From JAAYHC01 sp964483175 (GTDB lineage Bacteria; Bacillota; UBA5301): a DNA stretch of 30,006 nt. A program made the position numbers and the translations under genes. Under the pieces are notes generated by a model. That model worked only from the letters and a program-made list of their open reading frames with translations. It ran no database searches and had not been told where the DNA came from. Shown here piece after piece: positions 24,623-30,006 of the stretch (position 1 is its first letter; the number at the start of each line of letters is the position of its first letter). Where the stretch lies: NCBI GenBank assembly GCA_964483175.1, contig CAZAAT010000024.1, forward strand, positions 1 to 30,006. The letters run 5' to 3'.

Positions 24623-25862
24623 CGCCCGAATTGTCTCCCTGCCTAATACATTCGATAAAAGCCTCAACAACGCGAGGATCAAACTGCGCTCCGCTTCCTT
24701 TAATTAATTCATCGATAGCCTGTTCTACACTTAGAGCCTTCCGATAAGGACGGTCGGTAGTCATCGCATCAAAACAGTCTGCCACCATCAATATCCTTGC
24801 TCCCAAAGGTATTTCGTCCATTTTTAGCTCGTTCGGGTATCCCTGGGAACCATCGAACCACTCATGATGATACTTGATGACATCTGCTACCGAAGCTAAA
24901 AAATCAACCTCAGTTAGAATCCGATACCCGATGGTTGGATGGGCCTTAATTAGTTCGTACTCCTGGTTGGAAAGTCTATTTGGTTTGTTTAAAATTTCTT
25001 CAGGTATACCAATTTTACCAATGTCATGCATCGCAGCCGCCTGGATAAGTTCTTCAATAAACTTCTCGGAAAGCCTGAGCTGTCGACAAATCAACTCTAC
25101 ATATCTGGCAACTCGATCTGAATGCCCTTTTGTATATGAATCTTTTGCTTCTAGCGCTGTTGCTAAAGCTTGAACCACGCTAACATGGGCTGCTTTAGTC
25201 TCTACATATTGATTAAATGAATACCTTGCCAGCAGTAATGGTACAAAATAAAAAAACGCACCTATCACTCCTAAATAGGCATAAATAACTGCTAATAGAT
25301 ATCCCTGGGGAACTAATGCGATAAGACTCGGTATAGCCCATTTGATGTTTGATTCCCAAGTTGATTTCAATTGAAGATTATTCGCATAAGAAATGATTAA
25401 AGTTGAAAGCGTTACATTTATCAATAAGTAAGATATTGCGGCAAGAAATAAGGGCAATATGTCTGTGGTTAAGTCAAAAACGCCATAGACCCCACCTAGA
25501 GCTTGATAAATGAACCCAGCAACAGCTAATTCTAGCCAAGTTACTGAAAGATTGAATAAAGACTTTATGAATGAAAACCCATTAGAAATAGATTGCCCAA
25601 TAACGCCTCCCATCCCAATTATACCAGCCGCAAAAGGACCAAAACTTATTAGCGCTGCTATATCAACCGCGATTCCAAAAGATACAGATCCTCCTTTAGG
25701 AAGCTTAACCATTAGTAATTCTGAGGCCAAATGCAAGGCAAAGAACAATAGCATCCCAAATAAATCAAACTCTGAGACAAGACGGCTGGAGAACAATAGA
25801 GCAAATAAACCCATTCCACTAGTTAATAAAACTGTAAAATATACTTTTGGCGAATACTTCAT
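24573..25862 (-). CDS. Membrane-bound HD-GYP domain protein (probable c-di-GMP phosphodiesterase)
   Basis: A 429-aa protein with seven or eight membrane segments over residues 1-215 and a cytoplasmic HD-GYP domain over about 228-405. The catalytic HD pair is His279-Asp280 in AAAMHDIGKIGIPEEIL, with the entry histidine in SYTKGHSDRVARY (near 247), HHEWFDGSQGYP containing G341-Y342-P343, and VADCFDAMTTDRPYR near 360-374. All metal-binding and GYP residues are present, so it should hydrolyse cyclic di-GMP. The membrane part (for example KSLFNLSVTWLELAVAGFIY and YLLINVTLSTLIIS) lines up with that of the histidine kinase two genes downstream. The ATG has GAGGT six bases ahead and lies 43 bases after a 24-codon microORF. 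The DNA is more AT-rich than the flanking housekeeping genes. Confidence 0.92.
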   Translation of the reverse strand: MKYSPKVYFTVLLTSGMGLFALLFSSRLVSEFDLFGMLLFFALHLASELLMVKLPKGGSVSFGIAVDIAALISFGPFAAGIIGMGGVIGQSISNGFSFIKSLFNLSVTWLELAVAGFIYQALGGVYGVFDLTTDILPLFLAAISYLLINVTLSTLIISYANNLQLKSTWESNIKWAIPSLIALVPQGYLLAVIYAYLGVIGAFFYFVPLLLARYSFNQYVETKAAHVSVVQALATALEAKDSYTKGHSDRVARYVELICRQLRLSEKFIEELIQAAAMHDIGKIGIPEEILNKPNRLSNQEYELIKAHPTIGYRILTEVDFLASVADVIKYHHEWFDGSQGYPNELKMDEIPLGARILMVADCFDAMTTDRPYRKALSVEQAIDELIKGSGAQFDPRVVEAFIECIRQGDNSGDGSVVNCYNSRLDQRG

Positions 25863-25905
25863 TGTTCAACCTCACACATTATAGAAAAACCGACAACTAA
25901 ATTGA

Positions 25906-25980
25906 CTACCAATAAAATTTTGCCCCACCAGCAAGAACGATGGTGGCAAGGGCGGTGAGAACCCGGATAATTTTAGCCAT
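25906..25980 (-). CDS. 24-aa hydrophobic microprotein
   Basis: A short open frame, MAKIIRVLTALATIVLAGG then AKFYW, preceded at eight bases by AAAGGGGGT, one of the strongest ribosome binding sites in the window. The peptide has a short basic start, one amphipathic or membrane-spanning helix and an aromatic FYW end. It has no cysteine, so it is not a standard AgrD-type cyclic lactone precursor, although the leader is somewhat reminiscent of one, and no AgrB-like processing enzyme is nearby. It ends 43 bases before the HD-GYP start, so it may be a signal peptide, a regulatory subunit or a leader ORF for the cluster. Its ribosome binding site can pair with the upstream leader. Expression is inferred from the ribosome binding site and position only. 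Confidence 0.55.
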   Translation of the reverse strand: MAKIIRVLTALATIVLAGGAKFYW

Positions 25981-25987
25981 CACTTAT

Positions 25988-26047
25988 GACCCCCTTTAAA
26001 TAGTCGTTTGCCTGGTTGTCCGCTACATATCAGGCAACATTGGGGTC
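25988..26047 (-). promoter_or_regulatory. Foldable leader that can mask the microORF ribosome binding site
   Basis: Read on the minus strand, GACCCC (26042-26047) can pair with GGGGTC (25988-25993), the latter lying inside the Shine-Dalgarno element of the 24-aa microORF. Nested inside is a perfect 7-bp stem TTGCCTG/CAGGCAA (26031-26037 with 26008-26014) closing a 16-base loop. The arrangement would switch translation of the microORF and perhaps the HD-GYP gene. It does not match the c-di-GMP riboswitch classes I recall. The pairing is visible in the sequence; the regulatory role is inference. Confidence 0.5.
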
Positions 26048-26067
26048 TCCGCTAGACGTTTCCGCTA
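26019..26067 (-). repeat. Three copies of TAGCGGA in the leader region
   Basis: The 7-mer TAGCGGA occurs at 26061-26067, 26048-26054 and 26019-26025, the first two 13 bases apart and the third 29 bases further on, in the loop of the inner hairpin. Each copy is followed by an A/G/C-rich AAC, GAC or CAAC. They could be protein-binding sites or RNA sequence elements; chance cannot be excluded for so short a unit. Confidence 0.45.
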
Positions 26068-26094
26068 TTATCCGTATCTCGATATACTCGTTAA
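26067..26094 (-). promoter_or_regulatory. Candidate promoter for the microORF and HD-GYP cluster
   Basis: On the minus strand TTAACG (26089-26094) and GATAAT (26067-26072) are 16 bases apart, the same layout as the ftsE promoter candidate. Transcription would begin near 26060, giving a leader of about 80 bases that starts just before the foldable element. Matches to the housekeeping consensus are three of six and five of six. Confidence 0.4.
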
Positions 26095-26132
26095 TCTAAT
26101 TAGCTGCCGGTTTTTCTAAAGTATGTAATTGT

Positions 26133-26162
26133 CCCAAATCACTTTATGCCGGTGATCGTGGG
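26133..26162 (-). terminator. Hairpin just after the 215-aa gene, possible weak terminator
   Basis: Directly after the stop codon CCCA-CG-ATCAC can pair with GTGAT-T-TGGG around a 9-base loop. On the transcribed strand the next bases are ACAATTACATAC, not a U run, so it is either a weak terminator or an RNA-stabilising hairpin. Confidence 0.3.
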
Positions 26163-26163
26163 T

Positions 26164-26811
26164 TCATGAAGCTACTAGCAGTACAATCCGTCTATTGATG
26201 GCATTGAGCACGGCCTTGATGACAGCTTCAGACAGATCGGATTGCACGATAGCAGAACCTACTAGGTTTTCATCTCCTTTTACCGTTACAAGAGTTAAAC
26301 CGACCAAAACACCTTCATGATTACCAACGGTAAGATGGCGCACATCATCAAGAATAAGTTCACATAAACCACGAAGATACTCTTTCACAGCTTCTAAAGT
26401 AGCCTGAGCCACCAGTCTCATCCGGTTAGATATCGCGGCTGGACCTCTGGCGCAACCTAAATACTCGCTCCCATCATCGGAAAACAATTGCACTTGCGTC
26501 TCTAAGACAGAGCCGCTCGTTGCAAACTCGATTTTCTTTGGATATAGGCGAGAAACAAAAAAGTCGCCCTCATCCTCATCTTCAATTTGGGCAACACTAA
26601 CCAACCGATGATCAATTTCCATATCAAACATCGTCTTGCAAACAGACTCAATATCACGGACAATCTGTTTTGGATTTCGCTCCGCTCTGGCGATGATGTG
26701 CAACTGAACAAGGTTACCGGATTCATCCAACTGAGGCTTAGCCATCACTACTCCAGCAACCTCTTCAATAGCAGCAATTAATTGGTCAGGGGTAATATTG
26801 ACGGACTCCAA
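26164..26811 (-). CDS. Conserved-looking protein of unknown function, 215 aa
   Basis: A soluble, acidic protein with no signal peptide or membrane segment; I do not recognise a named family. The N-terminal part (1-75) has an alpha/beta pattern, with EEVAGVVMAKPQLDESGNLVQL and ARAERNPKQIVRDIESVC. After an acidic turn (IEDEDEGDF), the C-terminal part (about 90-215) reads as a second alpha/beta unit with GCARGPAAISNRMRLVAQAT and AIVQSDLSEAVIKAVLNAIN. The last stretch faintly recalls the end of the allosteric domain of 2-isopropylmalate synthase (LeuA), but this is only a visual resemblance. The start is TTG with GGGTGA seven bases upstream, opening MESVNITPDQLIAAIEEV. It lies alone between hpf and the signalling cluster. 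That it is a real gene is well supported by length, codon pattern and ribosome binding site; function is unknown. Confidence 0.7.
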   Translation of the reverse strand: MESVNITPDQLIAAIEEVAGVVMAKPQLDESGNLVQLHIIARAERNPKQIVRDIESVCKTMFDMEIDHRLVSVAQIEDEDEGDFFVSRLYPKKIEFATSGSVLETQVQLFSDDGSEYLGCARGPAAISNRMRLVAQATLEAVKEYLRGLCELILDDVRHLTVGNHEGVLVGLTLVTVKGDENLVGSAIVQSDLSEAVIKAVLNAINRRIVLLVAS

Positions 26812-26929
26812 TTAACACTCACCCATCAACCGGCTGGTCTTTCCGTCAATACTTCTCTCAGCTTAGAAAAAATCCTGCTATAATGACAATTAGTGGCAAT
26901 TTGTCCTATTAAACGGTCAATAAACTTTT

Positions 26930-26953
26930 GGGGCACAGTTTTCACTGTGCCCC
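26930..26953 (-). terminator. Hairpin after hpf, probable weak terminator
   Basis: A perfect 10-bp stem GGGGCACAGT/ACTGTGCCCC closed by a GAAA tetraloop (minus-strand reading) lies 20 bases after the hpf stop codon. It is followed by AAAAGTTTATTG, so the U tract is poor. GAAA-capped stems of this strength are very stable and could end or protect the hpf transcript. Confidence 0.5.
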
Positions 26954-26973
26954 ACTTGGTAATATACTTTAAC

Positions 26974-27507
26974 TTAAAACTCAGGCTCGATTAGCCCGTA
27001 GGCTCCGTCTTTTCTCTTGTAGATCACATTGACTTCGTCGGTTTCAGCGTTAGCGAAGACAAAGAACGAGTGGCCAAGCAGATCCATTTGCATCGCGGCT
27101 TCTTCTGCGGACATCGGCTTCATGGCGAAGCGCTTAGTCTTAACTATCTTAGTAAGCTCTCCCACATCGGCCTTAGCGGTCGCAGCAGCCCCACCGGCGT
27201 TAGATTGATCCTTACGTAGTTTCCGGTTAATCCGAGTCTTATACTTTTTGATCTGCCTTTCGATCTTATCAACTACACCGTCAATCGAAGCATACATGTC
27301 ACTGGTAGCTTCTTCGCCGCGCAAAATTAAGCCGTTTACAGTCACCGTAACCTCAACAATGTGCAACTCCCTCTCGGTACGTAGCATTACATCGGTCCTA
27401 CCGGCTACTTCGTCAAAAAAACTGATTATCTTGGTAACCTTTTTTTCGGCATAATCGCGTAGTGCAGGTGTTACATCGATGTTCTTGCCTTTGATTACAA
27501 TCTGCAT
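26974..27507 (-). CDS. hpf: Ribosome hibernation promoting factor, long form
   Basis: Cytoplasmic protein of 177 aa that binds the 30S decoding region and, through its C-terminal domain, pairs ribosomes into inactive 100S dimers in resting cells. The N-terminal S30AE domain covers about residues 1-98 (MQIVIKGKNIDVTPALRDYA, then KIISFFDEV, and DMYASIDGVVDKIERQIKKY). A linker rich in Ala and Gly follows (SNAGGAAATAKADVG), then the dimerising C-terminal domain (about 118-177: KRFAMKPMSAEEAAMQMDLL, GHSFFVFANAETDEVNVIYK, DGAYGLIEPEF). Both domains are complete, which marks the long form of Gram-positive bacteria. The ATG follows GGGAGGAG by about nine bases. It has its own promoter candidate after the csp terminator. 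Confidence 0.96.
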   Translation of the reverse strand: MQIVIKGKNIDVTPALRDYAEKKVTKIISFFDEVAGRTDVMLRTERELHIVEVTVTVNGLILRGEEATSDMYASIDGVVDKIERQIKKYKTRINRKLRKDQSNAGGAAATAKADVGELTKIVKTKRFAMKPMSAEEAAMQMDLLGHSFFVFANAETDEVNVIYKRKDGAYGLIEPEF

Positions 27508-27536
27508 AAACTCACACTCCTCCCAACCGTCTTCAA

Positions 27537-27565
27537 TTAATAGTATTTTCCTATTTAGCCGTAAA
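27537..27565 (-). promoter_or_regulatory. Candidate hpf promoter
   Basis: TTTACG (27560-27565) and TATTAA (27537-27542), 17 bases apart on the minus strand, fit a weak housekeeping promoter with a start near 27530, just before the ribosome binding site. Overlapping it, ACAGGATTT matches the -35 consensus of the stationary-phase factor SigH, which helps control hpf in Bacillus, but the matching -10 element is poor. Which one is used cannot be decided from the sequence. Confidence 0.35.
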
Positions 27566-27585
27566 ATCCTGTCCGCAGAAAAAGT

Positions 27586-27621
27586 AATAAAAAAACCCCG
27601 ATGCCTCCTGGCCCGGGGTTT
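27586..27621 (-). terminator. Rho-independent terminator of the cold-shock gene
   Basis: AAACCCCG and CGGGGTTT form an 8-bp GC-rich stem (27614-27621 with 27593-27600), followed on the transcribed strand by TTTTATTAC. It lies 24 bases after the csp stop and is the clearest terminator in the window. Confidence 0.85.
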
Positions 27622-27644
27622 GTGGCCTATTATCTAGAGGTTGA

Positions 27645-27842
27645 CTATATGCGAGTTACATTAGCAGCCTGTGGGCCCTTTTGTCCTTCGACAATATCAA
27701 ACTCGACAGTCTGCCCCTCCTCCAAGGACCTAAAGCCGTCGCCCTGGATAGCAGAGAAGTGAACGAATACGTCACCGCCGTCTTCCCGTTCAATGAAACC
27801 ATAACCCTTCTCTGCGCTAAACCATTTTACTTTTCCTTGCAT
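27645..27842 (-). CDS. Cold-shock protein, CspA/CspB family
   Basis: Single-domain RNA-binding protein of 65 aa, a five-stranded OB-fold RNA chaperone that melts structured mRNA. It begins MQGKVKWFSAEKGYGFIERE, with the RNP1 motif KGYGFI at about residues 12-17, RNP2 VFVHF at 25-29, and the usual ending QAANVTRI. Length and motif spacing are exactly those of the family. It is a single-gene transcription unit with a strong promoter, a leader of about 75 bases and a terminator. AGGAGG lies 11 bases before the ATG. Long leaders are typical of cold-inducible csp genes, but whether this copy is cold-induced or constitutive cannot be told. Confidence 0.97.
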   Translation of the reverse strand: MQGKVKWFSAEKGYGFIEREDGGDVFVHFSAIQGDGFRSLEEGQTVEFDIVEGQKGPQAANVTRI

Positions 27843-27923
27843 CTTAAAACATTCCTCCTACGGGTACCCTTTTCTAGGGCCCTTACTAGTTACACCCGCA
27901 AAATAGGTCCAACCGTTAAAAGC

Positions 27924-27952
27924 ATGCTACCATAATCAGGAATACATGTCAA
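27924..27952 (-). promoter_or_regulatory. Cold-shock gene promoter
   Basis: The consensus -35 box TTGACA (27947-27952) and the -10 box TAGCAT (27924-27929) are 17 bases apart on the minus strand, with TGG before the -10 giving an extended -10 element. The predicted start near 27917 leaves a leader of about 75 bases in which GCGGGT and ACCCGT, and CTAG with CTAG, can pair. Confidence 0.75.
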
Positions 27953-28120
27953 GCTGGAGCTATCATTCCAGGTCTAATACCATTATTGGACAATTTTTCC
28001 CCATTTTATACGAAGATCTGAAATAATTACGAATCCCCTGCTTGACCAATTAAAGCAGGAACAACTCGCCCTAAGTCGAAGTAGTCGAGATATCTTTGTC
28101 GGGAAGTGGTGTCATCTGCG

Positions 28121-29002
28121 ATGGTCTGGTTAAGTGATTTAGCACTAGTAATGGTCACTCTCATCTGGGGGGCGACCTTTTCAATTACCAAGGCTGGAGT
28201 GGAGTATCTCGACCCTTTTCTTTATCTGGCAATTCGGTTTGGACTTGCCTGGATTATCCTCCGTTTCACACACTTAGTCTTTACTCGACGTAGTTTCACC
28301 TGGACAGAGATTAAGATCGGCGCAGGTGCAGCGTTTTTTTTATGCACCGGATTCTTGACCCAGACCGCTGCGCTCAAATATACCACTGCCTCAAAGGTAG
28401 CTTTCATCACCGGTCTTTCGGTGGTCTTGGTCCCGATCCTGGCAATTGCACTTACAAAGGAGAAGCCACATCGGACTGCACTAATCGGAGCCCTGGTCTC
28501 CTTTAGCGGTCTGGCCACCCTCTCGCTAGAGCCGGATATAGTTGGCTGGATAGGGCTTGGTGACCTACTGGCATTAGCCTGCGCCCTCTCCTTTGCCGGG
28601 CACATCCTCTTCGTGGGTCGGTATGCGACCAGGATCTCGCCGGTGCCGTTTTCAACCATCCAGATCGGGATTACCGCCGTTTTTTGCGCTATTCTAGGTC
28701 TCTTGAGAGGCCCGGTGCCGGAGTTTAATACCTTTCCGCTCTCGGTCTGGTGGGGCCTAGCCTATCTGGCGATTTTGGCCACGATGGCAACAACTCTATT
28801 GCAGACCTGGGCCCAACAACGCACCACTTCAACACGGGCAGCAATTATTCTTACACTCGAACCGGTCTTTGCGGCAATCTTTGCCTACCTTATGTTGGGT
28901 GAGCTCTTTACAGTCAAAACTATTGTTGGCGGGAGCTTAATAGTTGCCGGGATCGTTTTAGCCGAAATCGGGCCTGTTCATTCGCCCAGTTCAAATCGTT
29001 AA
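28121..29002 (+). CDS. EamA/DMT family transporter
   Basis: Integral membrane protein of about 293 aa with ten hydrophobic segments arranged as two EamA repeats, the pattern of the drug/metabolite transporter superfamily. The first repeat has ALVMVTLIWGATFSITKAGV and TAALKYTTASKVAFITGLSV near residues 7-100; the second has LLALACALSFAGHILFVGRY near 150 and AIILTLEPVFAAIFAYLMLG near 246-266, the usual EP motif. It probably exports or imports a small metabolite, but the substrate is not predictable. The frame is open from a GTG at 28106; ATG 28121 is preferred because the protein then starts at the normal family position. It is the only plus-strand gene in the window, and at about 60% GC in one counted line it is richer than its right-hand neighbour. 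Its stop overlaps the stop of the converging glycosyltransferase gene. Confidence 0.9.
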   Translation: MVWLSDLALVMVTLIWGATFSITKAGVEYLDPFLYLAIRFGLAWIILRFTHLVFTRRSFTWTEIKIGAGAAFFLCTGFLTQTAALKYTTASKVAFITGLSVVLVPILAIALTKEKPHRTALIGALVSFSGLATLSLEPDIVGWIGLGDLLALACALSFAGHILFVGRYATRISPVPFSTIQIGITAVFCAILGLLRGPVPEFNTFPLSVWWGLAYLAILATMATTLLQTWAQQRTTSTRAAIILTLEPVFAAIFAYLMLGELFTVKTIVGGSLIVAGIVLAEIGPVHSPSSNR

Positions 29003-30006
29003 TCCCTGTATTTGCGTGGTTTATTTCTACTTCGAAGATAGAACACAATCAGGTCTATTGCTCTTAGTCTTATCAATATTTGCATAATTCTCCGGTGCAG
29101 TCGCTGATTCATATACGGTAAGCTTTCTCGAACGGCTGTTGAGTTAATAATTTTCGCCACTTCGCCACGCAGTTGACCTTTACTGTAAGGTGCATCAGGA
29201 TGAAATAAGTGGTTTAGGCACAGAACAGCAGCATTAGCCACCTTAGTCTCAACTATCCGTTTATTTTCACCCGAATAGGCATTGTTGGTTATTAGAAATC
29301 GCTTAACAGACTTATACATTGAATTTTGATGAATAAACAGGTCTTTGTTAAACCTTGATGTGATAGAATTGGAGTTGTATGTGATGTGATGATAGGGTGA
29401 TTTATTCAAAACAGATATGATATCACAATAGCTTAAGTATTCGATATTGAACAACAGGTCTTCTCCCCAATTGATAGACGGGTCAAACCTTATCCCATAT
29501 TCTTTAATGATGCTCGTTTTGTATAGTTTGTTCCAGACATAATTAATGTAGTATTTTCTAAAGAAGTCTCCAAATTGGTTCAAAAAAGTATCCCTTGTAA
29601 TACAAGCCCGATCGTAACGGTTGTTATCCCGAATAGTTTTTTCTCCATTTAAATCTTTGCTAACGGTTTTATAGCCAGTAAAGACAATATCTACATCACT
29701 ATTCATCTCATTGACGAGTAGCTCAGTCATGTCACTTTCCATATAATCATCCGCATCAACAAACTGAATATAGTCTCCCAAAGCTGCTTTAATTCCTTCG
29801 TTCCTTGCTATTGACGGTCCGGAGTTCTTAATGTTGATTAACTTCACCCGTTCATCCCTGCTTGTATAATCAATACAGATGTTTTTGCTATTATCGGTAG
29901 ACCCGTCGTTGATTGGTATCAATTCGATGTCCTTATAAGTCTGATTAAGTATGCTCTCAACACAACTGCGTAAATACTGGTCAGCATTATAAATCGGAAC
30001 GATTAT
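28999..30006 (-). CDS. Family 2 glycosyltransferase (5' end beyond window)
   Basis: Inverting glycosyltransferase with a GT-A fold, probably adding a sugar to a surface polysaccharide or lipid-linked glycan. The frame is open to the right edge without its start: the first visible residues are IIVPIYNADQYLRSCVESIL, the usual opening of the fold, so only a few residues are missing. Then follow IPINDGSTDNSKNI (nucleotide-sugar binding), NSGPSIARNEGIKAALGDYI, the DxD-type VDADDYM that holds the metal, and WNKLYKTSIIKEYGIRFDPS with NWGEDLLFN in the acceptor region. About 335 residues are visible, with a basic tail ending in RNKPRKYRD. Two lines counted by eye are about 32-37% GC, far below the adjoining EamA gene, suggesting transfer as part of a variable surface-glycan locus. 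There is no membrane segment, so it should act at the cytoplasmic face. Confidence 0.9.
   Translation of the reverse strand: MIVPIYNADQYLRSCVESILNQTYKDIELIPINDGSTDNSKNICIDYTSRDERVKLINIKNSGPSIARNEGIKAALGDYIQFVDADDYMESDMTELLVNEMNSDVDIVFTGYKTVSKDLNGEKTIRDNNRYDRACITRDTFLNQFGDFFRKYYINYVWNKLYKTSIIKEYGIRFDPSINWGEDLLFNIEYLSYCDIISVLNKSPYHHITYNSNSITSRFNKDLFIHQNSMYKSVKRFLITNNAYSGENKRIVETKVANAAVLCLNHLFHPDAPYSKGQLRGEVAKIINSTAVRESLPYMNQRLHRRIMQILIRLRAIDLIVFYLRSRNKPRKYRD

Noticed and set aside
25873..25878. TATAAT just upstream of the HD-GYP start as a separate promoter
   Set aside because: It lies only about ten bases before the start codon, so transcription would begin inside the ribosome binding site, and there is no -35 box.
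25906..25980. AgrD-like cyclic autoinducer precursor
   Set aside because: The peptide has no cysteine or serine for ring closure and lacks the acidic tail, and no AgrB-type protease lies nearby. It is kept only as an unclassified microprotein.
25981..26094. c-di-GMP riboswitch before the HD-GYP gene, suggested by GGCAAAC
   Set aside because: The remaining conserved parts of the class I aptamer (GAAA tetraloop stem and GGACGCAAAGCC) are absent, and no class II pattern was recognised.
1..30006. tRNA, rRNA, CRISPR, insertion sequence or prophage content
   Set aside because: No cloverleaf with a T-loop consensus, no regularly spaced repeats, and no transposase, integrase or phage gene was seen on either strand.

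Overview
The window looks like chromosomal DNA of a Gram-positive-type (Bacillota, Clostridia-like) bacterium. The evidence is the gene content: a CsaB pyruvyltransferase next to a TagA/WecG-type glycosyltransferase and a DUF5693 protein, a YitT protein, long-form HPF, a transketolase split into two genes, strong GGAGG ribosome binding sites and many TTG starts. A genus cannot be named from the sequence alone. All genes but one (an EamA transporter) lie on the minus strand, so transcription runs from high to low coordinates. No tRNA, rRNA, CRISPR array, insertion sequence or phage gene was found, and apart from one 300-base stretch (25863-26163, which holds a microORF and its leader) no gene-free region reaches 300 bases.

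Right to left: a partial AT-rich family 2 glycosyltransferase (28999-30006) ends tail to tail with the EamA transporter (28121-29002). Next come a cold-shock protein with a clear promoter and terminator, the ribosome hibernation factor HPF, and an unrecognised 215-aa protein (26164-26811). A signalling cluster follows (22267-25980): a 24-codon hydrophobic microORF behind a foldable leader RNA, a membrane HD-GYP phosphodiesterase, a DUF5317-like membrane protein, and a membrane histidine kinase whose sensor region resembles that of the HD-GYP protein. No response regulator is present.

From a good promoter at 22216-22244 a run of nine co-directional genes reads secA, prfB (with the classical +1 frameshift), DUF2993, DUF5693, csaB, tagA/wecG, yitT, and the N- and C-terminal transketolase halves, ending at a hairpin at 11255-11289. 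Gaps are at most 72 bases and several stops and starts overlap. The middle of this run probably builds and pyruvylates a secondary cell-wall polymer, a known anchor for SLH-domain S-layer proteins.

A second run starts at a promoter just upstream of ftsE: ftsE, ftsX, a coiled-coil M23 endopeptidase, a CtpA-type S41 protease and a divergent polysaccharide deacetylase. This is a peptidoglycan-remodelling module in which FtsEX probably controls the M23 enzyme. The left end is a peptide-type ABC importer operon, oppD-oppF-oppA-oppB-oppC, with oppC cut by the window edge and a strong hairpin between oppA and oppB. The most unusual region is 25900-26160: a microORF whose ribosome binding site can be masked by a nested leader hairpin, placed directly before the HD-GYP gene.
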